The notes under the pieces are model-generated. The model ran no database searches and was not told where the DNA came from. It was given only the letters and a program-made list of their open reading frames with translations. Positions 54,736 through 62,262 of a stretch of 64,000 nt of DNA are shown piece by piece. Source of the DNA: PXAP01 sp964421595 (GTDB taxonomy: Bacteria > Bacteroidota > Bacteroidia > Bacteroidales > PUMT01); assembly GCA_964421595.1 (NCBI GenBank), contig CAYQXY010000006.1, forward strand, positions 62,001 to 126,000. The letters run 5' to 3'. A program made the position numbers and the translations under genes. Every line of letters starts with the position of its first letter. The first letter of the stretch is position 1.

Positions 54736-55075
54736 TGACTTTTTGTTTTATGTTGATAAAATACCTGACTTTATCACTTTAATCAAATGGTGATTTCTAA
54801 AAATACAATGTTTATTATTAATTCATCCTGTTTTAATGTTTATTTTTTTGTTCTTTGAGGTCCTTTAGCTAATATTCTTAAAAACAACCTGTCGATTTAC
54901 TCATTTTGAAAAAGTTATCAGTATTAATTTGAAATGAACAAAAAAGACAATATTTTAGACCTATTGTTCAGGGTTCTGTATTTGATTAAAAACGTCCTGT
55001 TAATATATGCCTAGAAATATAAAGAAATTGTATTGTATTATAAAAAAACTTCCGTCATAATATATATTCTTGTCA
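54736..55075. other. Divergent gap before the histidine kinase
   Basis: About 340 strongly AT-rich bases; no TAnnTTTG promoter, repeat or gene is evident. Confidence 0.35.
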
Positions 55076-57193
55076 ATGAAGAATGAGAAAGTCTGTATAA
55101 TGAATAAAGTAGGAGAGAATGGCCAGACCGATATACCTGATCTGGAATCTTTGATTGACAAAAAGGAGCTTGAAAAATTAATGCTGGATTTTTATAAGCT
55201 AACCGGCCTGGGTACAACAATTATTGATCTTAAGGGAAATATCCTCGTAGGTGTGGGAGGTCAGAAAATTTGCCGTGAATTTCACTGGATCAACTCTGAG
55301 ACGTATAAGAATTGCTGTGTGAGTGACGAGAAATTAACAGCAGGACTTGAGAAGGGGAAATACAATATTTCAAAATGCAGGAACAATCTGATTGATGTTG
55401 CCACACCAATCATTATTGAAGATATACATATTGGAAACTTGTTTATGGGTCAGTTTCTGTTTGATGACGACCCTTTATCAGAAGAAGTTTTTCTTGACCA
55501 GGCCTTAGAATTCGGATTTGATAAGACAGAATACATTGAAGCCTTAAATCAGGCTCCCCGTATTTCACGGGAGAAACTGGAGAGTGCCATGAGTCTTATG
55601 GTTGGCTTTGCAAATATTATTTCAAGACAAAGTCTTAATAATATGAAGCTTGCCGGCATCCTTCGTGAGAAGGAGAACCTGAGCGCCGACAGGAACGAAA
55701 TGTACGAATTTCTGAAGGACAGTCTTCTTCAGAATCAGGCATTTATTGATTCAATTCCCGATCTGGTATTTCTGTTTAACCGGCAAGGTGTTTTTCTGAA
55801 TTTCCATACCCCAAGCAAGGACTCACTGTATGTTCCTGCTGAAGAGTTCATGAACAAGCCGGTAGATGAAGTTTTGCCAAAATACATGGCTGACCTTACT
55901 CATGAGAATCTGGTTAAACTATTCAGTACCGGTGAACCGCAGACATATGAGTATGAAATGGAGGATAATGGTAATTTGCGATATTTTGACTCGCGGATGG
56001 TCCTTTGTGGTGAAGATAAGGCCATGACTATCGTACGGGAGATTACCCAACAGAAAAAAATACAGCAGGAACTCATCATAGCCAAGGAAAAGGCTGAGGA
56101 AAGCGATCTTCTCAAATCAGCATTCCTGGCAAATATGAGTCATGAGATAAGAACCCCGATGAACGGGATAATTGGTTTTGCAACATTATTAAAGCAAAAT
56201 GATATTGACAATGAAAAAAGAAGTAAATACATTGACATAATTGCATCAAATGCAGACCATCTCCTGGGACTGATCGATGATATTATTGATATTTCCAAAA
56301 TTGAAACGGGCAATATCGAGATCAATACTGAGATAATTAGCTTACATAAGCTATTCGAGGACTTGTTTATAATGTTCTATGACCGTAAACCTGGTGTGGA
56401 AATAAGGTTCCTGAATGGAAAAATAGATGATATATGGTGCGACAAGACAAAATTATCTCAGGTTTTATCTAATCTCATCGGGAATGCAATTAAGTTTACT
56501 GATGCCGGCCATGTTGAGTTCTCTGTTAACAGGCAGGATGAAATGCTTGTATTCAGGGTTGAGGATACCGGAACGGGAATAACGAAGAATGATGGAGAGA
56601 AAATATTTAACCGTTTTGCCCAGGGCGGGAATATTTCGGGAATGAACAGGGGGGGGACCGGACTCGGACTTGCAATTTCAAAAGCCTATATTGAAAAGAT
56701 GGGAGGGAGAATCTGGTTTGAATCGGAGTTGGGCGTGGGTACAGTTTTTAAATTCTCAATACCATATATTCCTGCACATGAAAAGGTAAATAAAAAAACC
56801 GCTACCGGCAATTCAATTGAACGGGAACTAACTATCCTTGTGGCTGATGATGATTCAATGAATTGCCTTTTTATCGAAGAAATATTCTCTTATTCAAATA
56901 TCAATACAGTTCAGGCTATTAATGGCAAGGAGGCAGTGGAACTTTGCTCTGAATTTGATTTTGACCTTGTTCTGATGGATATGAAAATGCCTGTTATGGA
57001 TGGTGCAGAAGCAACAAGGAAAATTAAAGCTATAAAACCATATTTGCCAGTCCTGGCCGTGTCAGCCAACGTTTTCTGGCTGGACAGGGAAAAGGCTTTG
57101 AAAGCAGGATGTGACGATTATATTACCAAGCCCTTCAGACCGGATGAGTTGAACAGGAAAATAAGAGAACTTGTCGGTTTGTCAAAAAAATGA
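55076..57193 (+). CDS. Hybrid histidine kinase with PocR and PAS sensor domains
   Basis: A 705-residue cytosolic sensor. The frame is open from a TTG at 55070, but the ATG at 55076 is likelier. Domains: PocR-type ligand-binding domain (about 20-185; DFYKLTGLGTTIIDLKGNILVGVG, FHWINSETYKNCCVSDEKL, KCRNNLIDVATPIIIEDIHIGNLFMGQF), PAS (about 220-330), HisKA with phospho-accepting His356 (FLANMSHEIRTPMNGIIGF), HATPase_c (SNLIGNAIKFTD; RGGTGLGLAIS) and a receiver domain with Asp635 (VLMDMKMPVMDG). No DNA-binding output is present, so signal passes through another protein. No membrane segment is seen. PocR domains are known to sense diols and hydrocarbon derivatives; the ligand here is unknown. Confidence 0.95.
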   Translation: MKNEKVCIMNKVGENGQTDIPDLESLIDKKELEKLMLDFYKLTGLGTTIIDLKGNILVGVGGQKICREFHWINSETYKNCCVSDEKLTAGLEKGKYNISKCRNNLIDVATPIIIEDIHIGNLFMGQFLFDDDPLSEEVFLDQALEFGFDKTEYIEALNQAPRISREKLESAMSLMVGFANIISRQSLNNMKLAGILREKENLSADRNEMYEFLKDSLLQNQAFIDSIPDLVFLFNRQGVFLNFHTPSKDSLYVPAEEFMNKPVDEVLPKYMADLTHENLVKLFSTGEPQTYEYEMEDNGNLRYFDSRMVLCGEDKAMTIVREITQQKKIQQELIIAKEKAEESDLLKSAFLANMSHEIRTPMNGIIGFATLLKQNDIDNEKRSKYIDIIASNADHLLGLIDDIIDISKIETGNIEINTEIISLHKLFEDLFIMFYDRKPGVEIRFLNGKIDDIWCDKTKLSQVLSNLIGNAIKFTDAGHVEFSVNRQDEMLVFRVEDTGTGITKNDGEKIFNRFAQGGNISGMNRGGTGLGLAISKAYIEKMGGRIWFESELGVGTVFKFSIPYIPAHEKVNKKTATGNSIERELTILVADDDSMNCLFIEEIFSYSNINTVQAINGKEAVELCSEFDFDLVLMDMKMPVMDGAEATRKIKAIKPYLPVLAVSANVFWLDREKALKAGCDDYITKPFRPDELNRKIRELVGLSKK

Positions 57194-57428
57194 CAGCATA
57201 CCTCTAACAGGAAAATTAAAGGCTATTCAGCTATATATTTGTCTTATAATCAATACTGAAAACTTTCCTTCCGGAATTAATTTTGTGCTTTTATCCGGCA
57301 AAAAAGGATGAGTGGCTTTTCCCTTTATAAAGTTTAGCCTGATATCCTGATACTTCTTTACATATGGCAGTATTCTTTTTACATATTTTGTTTTAAAAAT
57401 CAGTAATTTTGGGTATTGATAAAATACT

Positions 57429-58550
57429 ATGGATATTAAATTACCTGCATATCTGAAAATTGTTGTTGTACTGCTTGGTGTATTTCTGATAGTGGTAATC
57501 ATGCGGGAAGCAAAGCTTGTATTAGTGCCTTTGCTTATTGCCGGACTTTTTGCCATTCTTGTAAGCCCTCTTACCTCATGGATGGAAAAGAAAGGGGTGC
57601 CTGCAGGACTTGCAGTTGTGGCCAGCCTGATTGCGCTGATTGCCTTTCTGCTGGGATTTATTTATTTTTTCTATAACCAGATACTGGGTTTTTCGGGCGA
57701 CCTTGTTGCATTGGAAAAACGAGTCAGTGAACTGGTCGACTCGATTAATATTTTTATAGCCAATAATATCGAGGGTTCAGTTCCGATTTCAATGGATAAT
57801 ATCAGGGAAACTATTTTTATGCAGCTCTATCAGAACTTTGATACTCTTACCAAGGGGATAATCGCAACCGCCGGCACTGTTACTATGGTACTAATTATGC
57901 CGATATATATTTTTCTCTTCCTCTATTACCGGAAGTTTTTGGCAGAATTTATAAAGAGGGCATTTTCTGAACGCCATAAAGAGAAGGTTACAAAAGTACT
58001 GGACAATGTAAAAATGGTCGTCCAGAATTATATAGTAGGAATGTTCTTTGTGATCCTTATTTTAGCGGTTCTTAACAGCATTGCCCTTTTTAGTCTTGGC
58101 GTCAAACATGCCCTGTTATTTGCTGTTTTTGCAGCACTTCTGAATGTGATACCTTTTCTTGGCCCTTTTCTTGGTGCAGTATTTCCTATTTTATATACTT
58201 TGCTAACAAAAGATTCACTCTGGTATCCCTTTGGCGTATTTCTCGCTTTCTATTTCATTCAACTTGCAGAAAGCAACTTTTTTACTCCAAAAATTGTAGG
58301 AGGCAAGGTTTCAATGAATCCGCTGATGACAATCATTGCCCTGTTTGTCGGGAACTTTATCTGGGGCCTGGCCGGCATGGTGCTGTTTATTCCCGGGATG
58401 GCAGTATTGAAGGTGATTTTTGATGAAATTGAGGGAATGGAGCCATACGGGTTTTTACTTGGTACCGTTAAGGATGGTTATAATAAGACCCGGAATACAA
58501 GGTCTGAACCTGTATTATTAGCGGAAATAAAGAAACGGCTTAAATTCTGA
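57429..58550 (+). CDS. AI-2E family transporter
   Basis: A 373-residue permease with about eight membrane segments in the PerM/TqsA layout: two N-terminal helices (LKIVVVLLGVFLIVVIM; LVLVPLLIAGLFAILVSPLTSWMEKKGVP), a soluble-looking segment (about 95-145) and a helical C-terminal half (ILAVLNSIALFSLGVKHALLFAVFAALLNVIPFLGPFLGAVFP; FFTPKIVGGKVSMNPLMTIIALFVG). NVIPFLGPFLG is a family signature. Members export various small solutes or Na+; the substrate is unknown. Confidence 0.93.
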   Translation: MDIKLPAYLKIVVVLLGVFLIVVIMREAKLVLVPLLIAGLFAILVSPLTSWMEKKGVPAGLAVVASLIALIAFLLGFIYFFYNQILGFSGDLVALEKRVSELVDSINIFIANNIEGSVPISMDNIRETIFMQLYQNFDTLTKGIIATAGTVTMVLIMPIYIFLFLYYRKFLAEFIKRAFSERHKEKVTKVLDNVKMVVQNYIVGMFFVILILAVLNSIALFSLGVKHALLFAVFAALLNVIPFLGPFLGAVFPILYTLLTKDSLWYPFGVFLAFYFIQLAESNFFTPKIVGGKVSMNPLMTIIALFVGNFIWGLAGMVLFIPGMAVLKVIFDEIEGMEPYGFLLGTVKDGYNKTRNTRSEPVLLAEIKKRLKF

Positions 58551-58653
58551 TATTTTATGTTCTGCTATCCTGCAACATGGATATCAATTTTCACAGGTGC
58601 TGGATTAAACCGTGCCTGCAATTAAAATGTTAAACGATTTTTCAATTTTCAGG

Positions 58654-59250
58654 ATGGATAGAGTTGCTGTCTTCTGCGGATCTTCACCGGGTTTCAACGG
58701 GTTATACAGACATCAGGCACAATTATTGGGCGAGGCCCTTGCAAAGCGTGGCATTGAACTGGTATACGGAGGGGCCAGTGTCGGATTAATGGGGGCAGTT
58801 GCAGATGGATCGCTGGATATGGGAGGTAAGGTTACAGGTGTATTTCCTGATTTTCTCCAGGAACTTGAAATAGCGCACCCGCAGCTTACGGAATTAATAA
58901 TTGTGGATAATATGCATGCAAGAAAAACCAGAATGAATGAGCTTAGCGATGGCGTAATTGCATTGCCGGGAGGATTCGGGACACTTGAGGAATTATTCGA
59001 GATGCTGACCTGGGTGCAGCTTGGGTTGATAAGCAAACCGGTTGCTCTTTTGAACACATCAGGATTCTATGATGGTTTGATAGAGCTGATCGGGAAAATG
59101 GTTAAAACCGGATTTTTAAATAAGGCTAATGCCGATATGCTTCTTACCGATGATAATATTGAGACTTTACTTGACAGGATGATTAATTATAAAGCAACGG
59201 CATCCAGGAAGTGGATCTCTGATGATGACCCGCCAGTCAGGCTGGTTTAA
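58654..59250 (+). CDS. LOG-family (TIGR00730) Rossmann protein, nucleotide phosphoribohydrolase
   Basis: A 198-residue protein from the ATG at 58654 (MDRVAVFCGSSPGFN, the usual family start; the frame is open from GTG 58612). The LOG signature PGGFGTLEELFEMLTWVQLG is present, as is MHARKTRMNELSDGVIALP. Such proteins hydrolyse nucleoside 5'-monophosphates at the base-ribose bond, cytokinin ribotides in some organisms and AMP/pyrimidine nucleotides in others. Lies about 100 bases after the permease gene. Confidence 0.93.
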   Translation: MDRVAVFCGSSPGFNGLYRHQAQLLGEALAKRGIELVYGGASVGLMGAVADGSLDMGGKVTGVFPDFLQELEIAHPQLTELIIVDNMHARKTRMNELSDGVIALPGGFGTLEELFEMLTWVQLGLISKPVALLNTSGFYDGLIELIGKMVKTGFLNKANADMLLTDDNIETLLDRMINYKATASRKWISDDDPPVRLV

Positions 59251-59601
59251 TTTAATTTTAAAGGAAAAGGCAAATAACCCAAATTTTCGGGTATGGCAGT
59301 AAAATTAAGAAAAGCCTCCGGTAATTAATTAATATCATGTCTTTTCCCTATAATTATTATAGTGCAGAGTTGATATTATCATGAGAGGTATCTCTGCGTC
59401 CCGGCAAATAGTCAATAAGATTATAAAGGTTATTACATCAGCATACCTGGTTATTTTAGCCGGGTGAGTGTGCGGTTTGCAAATTGGAATTTTAGAGTTT
59501 TCTTTGCAGCAGCGGCATTTTTTTGTTACTTTTTTTTGCTGTTGAAAAAAAGTAAAAGCAAATTGTAGTGAGTTCAAGGTTTTTAGAATAAAATCAAAGA
59601 A
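59251..59601. other. Gap with a dispersed-type hairpin
   Basis: No gene visible. A short stem ACCCAAATTTTCGGGT lies near 59278-59293, and the T/A-rich hairpin at 59517-59563 is listed separately. Confidence 0.4.
59517..59563. repeat. Palindromic GTTACTTTTTT-type element
   Basis: GTTACTTTTTTTT is followed, after a six-base loop, by GAAAAAAAGTAA, forming a long stem with flanking TTTG/CAAA. Elements of this GTTACTTTTTT/AAAAAAGTAAC type are scattered through many Bacteroidota genomes (general knowledge, not checked here). It lies just before the glycosyltransferase. Confidence 0.45.
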
Positions 59602-60426
59602 ATGATATCGATAGTCACAAGTATTTACAACCAGAAATCAATGAATGAGATTTTCTACCAGAAACTGATGGAAAATACCCGCAATCATTTTGAACTGGTT
59701 ATTGTTGACAATAATTCCACTGATGGGAGCCGGGAATTTTTTTTGGCAAAAAAAAATGTTGTGGTAATTCATAATGACGGAAATTATAACTACCCATATT
59801 GCCAGAACGTTGGATTGGAAAAAGCCAGTTTCGAGCTTATATGTTTCCTGAATAATGATCTGATTGTATCTCCCGGCTGGGATGTAAAGGTCATGGAAAT
59901 ATTCAGGAGACACAACAATCTTAAAGTCCTTTCTGTTGCCACAAACGACCATCTTGAAAACAAGATTGAATTAAAAAGGATCTCCAGAAAATGGAAAAGG
60001 ATCAAATATCCTGTCCAGAAGTTGCTGGGGAATAGTAAACCAGCTCTTAACCTGATGATAAAATTGATGTACGGTAACTTCAACACATTTTGTGACAGAA
60101 GATTTTCTCAATGGGGATATCAGCTTATAGAAGGTTTCAGTGGTTCCTCAATTATATCTACCCGGGATTTTATGAGATCAATAGAATTATGGGATGAAAG
60201 GATTCAGGCAGCTGACTTCGATCTATTTAACAAGGTTAAGAAATTATCGCTGACCGATAAGACGGTAATGCCGGTTCAGCTGGCACTTGGAATATATTTT
60301 CATCATTTCCAGAGGCTGACTCTTAGAAAAAAATACCCACCCTTTAAAAACAGTTCCTCCATGATAAGCCTGGAAGAAAAGTGGGGCGAGGAAGCTAACA
60401 TATTATTAAAAGATGTTATAGGTTAA
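59602..60426 (+). CDS. Glycosyltransferase family 2 protein
   Basis: A 274-residue GT-A transferase: MISIVTSIYNQKSMNEIFYQKLM, NHFELVIVDNNSTDGSREFF and the metal-binding CFLNNDLIVSPGWDVKVMEIF. AADFDLFNKVKKLS in the second half and HHFQRLT near the end are also family-like. It differs from the 47478 gene and is probably a rhamnosyl/galactosyl-type transferase for surface glycan, which cannot be fixed from sequence. It is followed by the dehydrogenase gene after 15 bases. Confidence 0.87.
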   Translation: MISIVTSIYNQKSMNEIFYQKLMENTRNHFELVIVDNNSTDGSREFFLAKKNVVVIHNDGNYNYPYCQNVGLEKASFELICFLNNDLIVSPGWDVKVMEIFRRHNNLKVLSVATNDHLENKIELKRISRKWKRIKYPVQKLLGNSKPALNLMIKLMYGNFNTFCDRRFSQWGYQLIEGFSGSSIISTRDFMRSIELWDERIQAADFDLFNKVKKLSLTDKTVMPVQLALGIYFHHFQRLTLRKKYPPFKNSSSMISLEEKWGEEANILLKDVIG

Positions 60427-60441
60427 CAAAATACTGTTATT

Positions 60442-61449
60442 ATGAAAAGGAAACCTGAAGAAGTTAAAGTCCTTGTATCCAGAGTTTTTCCAAAAGTGGG
60501 AATTGATCTGTTAAAAGAACAGGGTTATGGTGTAACTGTATGGAGAAATGAACGGCCAATGACACAGGCCGAACTAATCGAAAAATCCAAAGGCCATACT
60601 GCTCTTTTTTGCACCATGTCTGAAGAAATCAACAAACGATTTCTCGACAGATGTGGCCATCTCGACATAATATCACAATTTGCAGTGGGGTATGACAATA
60701 TTGATATCGAGGAAGCAACACGAATCGGGATTCCGATTTGCAATACACCCGATGTACTGAGTGATGCTACATCAGATGTGGCTTTTGGCCTGATGATAAA
60801 TGTTTCAAGAAAAATGTTCCATCTTCATAAGAGTATTGCCAAGGGTGACTGGAAGTTTTTCCGGCCTTCTGCCGATCTTGGAATAGAACTGAAAAATAAG
60901 ACCCTGGGTGTTTTCGGACTTGGACGTATAGGGACAGAGATGGCAAAACGATGTATTGGAGCCTATAATATGAATGTCATTTACAACAACCGTTCAAGGA
61001 ACCTGAAGGCAGAGGAGGAGCTGGGCGCCAGATATGTAAGTTTCGATGATCTCCTTTCGGAGAGCGATGTACTCAGTGTCCATACCAGCCTTAATAAGGA
61101 AAGTGCAGGTAAGTTTGACAAGAAGGCTTTTACAGCAATGAAACCAACAGCAATTTTCATCAATACAGCCAGAGGAGCGATCCATAATGAAAAGGATCTT
61201 GTAAGCGCCCTTAAAACCGGAATGATCTGGGGTGCTGGCCTGGATGTCACAAATCCTGAACCGATGAACCCGTTAAACCCTCTCCTGTCAATGGAGAATG
61301 CGGCAATATTGCCTCATATTGGCTCAGGTACAGTTGAGACCAGAAACAAAATGTCTCTTATTGCAGCAGGTAATATTGTAGGTTTTTACAAAGGAGAAAA
61401 GATACCAAACCTGGTCAATACGGAAGTAAAAAACAAGTCAGGTTCTTAA
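60442..61449 (+). CDS. D-2-hydroxyacid dehydrogenase (glyoxylate/hydroxypyruvate reductase type)
   Basis: A 335-residue NAD(P)-dependent dehydrogenase. The NAD-binding Rossmann motif is GVFGLGRIGTEMAKRCIG; the catalytic Arg lies in INTARGAIHNE, the Glu in DVTNPEPMNP and the His in LPHIGSGT. The typical sequence ISQFAVGYDNIDIEEATRIGIPICNTPDVLSDATSDVAFGLM points to the glycerate dehydrogenase/glyoxylate reductase group. It lies near the D-2-hydroxyacid oxidase at the window end, consistent with glycolate/glycerate metabolism (inference). Confidence 0.93.
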   Translation: MKRKPEEVKVLVSRVFPKVGIDLLKEQGYGVTVWRNERPMTQAELIEKSKGHTALFCTMSEEINKRFLDRCGHLDIISQFAVGYDNIDIEEATRIGIPICNTPDVLSDATSDVAFGLMINVSRKMFHLHKSIAKGDWKFFRPSADLGIELKNKTLGVFGLGRIGTEMAKRCIGAYNMNVIYNNRSRNLKAEEELGARYVSFDDLLSESDVLSVHTSLNKESAGKFDKKAFTAMKPTAIFINTARGAIHNEKDLVSALKTGMIWGAGLDVTNPEPMNPLNPLLSMENAAILPHIGSGTVETRNKMSLIAAGNIVGFYKGEKIPNLVNTEVKNKSGS

Positions 61450-61540
61450 CAGAATTATATGTACAGGCTCAGGGATAAATCAAATTGCTTATCTTCATGG
61501 CTGATTTTTAAATAAAAGCCAACAAACATAATTTAAAATA

Positions 61541-62254
61541 ATGCGTAAACATTCAATATTTTTTCTATCAATTTGTTTCATTTCAGGTTTGCAGTTAGCC
61601 GGGGCCCAGACACTTGATCAAATACTGGAAAATCATTTCAAGGCATCCGGTCAGGATAAACTCAGTTCAGTCAGCTCTGTCGTTTCATCCGGCAAGGCAA
61701 TGCAGATGGGAACGGAACTGCCTTTCATGCAGATTCAGAAACGACCTGATAATATGTACCTTGAGATAAATGTAGATGGCCAGAAAGTGATACAGGTATA
61801 CAATGGGAAAAACGGTTGGGCCGTGGAGCCCTGGGTAAGCCCCGATGCCAGGGAATTATCGGGACCTGAATTGAAAAATGCCGGATTAATGGCCAGAATA
61901 GACAGCGATCTGGTTAACTGGGAAGAAAAGGGGGATCTTCTTGAATATATAGGTAAGGAGACTTATGAGGGAAATGAAATGTATTTATTGAAGCTGACCA
62001 AGGAGACGGGTGAATCTTATCAGTTTTATATTGATACTGAAACATATCTTATTTCCAAACTTGTTGCCCACACAAATTCAGGTGGTAATGTTGTTGAGGG
62101 GGAGACAATACTTGGCGATTACAGGAAAATACATGGAGTTTCAGTTCCTTTCAGGACAGAGGTCAGGTATGGTGGCCAGACCCTTATGACAAATATAATT
62201 GATAGCGTGGGGTTTGATATGGAGATTGATGAACACTTTTTTTCCAAACCGTAA
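61541..62254 (+). CDS. Secreted LolA/LolB-like outer-membrane protein
   Basis: A 237-residue exported protein with signal peptide MRKHSIFFLSICFISGLQLAGA. ENHFKASGQDKLSSVSSVVSSGKA and RPDNMYLEINVDGQKVIQVYNGKNGWAV resemble the half-barrel fold of LolA-like proteins; YLLKLTKETGESYQFYIDTETYLISKL is the repeated strand pattern. Many Bacteroidota encode such proteins with unknown partners; lipid or peptide binding is probable. It is followed by the oxidase gene after 8 bases. Confidence 0.82.
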   Translation: MRKHSIFFLSICFISGLQLAGAQTLDQILENHFKASGQDKLSSVSSVVSSGKAMQMGTELPFMQIQKRPDNMYLEINVDGQKVIQVYNGKNGWAVEPWVSPDARELSGPELKNAGLMARIDSDLVNWEEKGDLLEYIGKETYEGNEMYLLKLTKETGESYQFYIDTETYLISKLVAHTNSGGNVVEGETILGDYRKIHGVSVPFRTEVRYGGQTLMTNIIDSVGFDMEIDEHFFSKP

Positions 62255-62262
62255 TTGCTTTT

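Noticed and set aside
57227..57556. 109-codon minus-strand frame before the AI-2E permease
   Set aside because: More than a third overlaps the permease start in antisense, and the rest shows no recognisable protein features.
59278..59293. Terminator at ACCCAAATTTTCGGGT after the LOG gene
   Set aside because: The stem has only four G/C pairs and no T-run follows.
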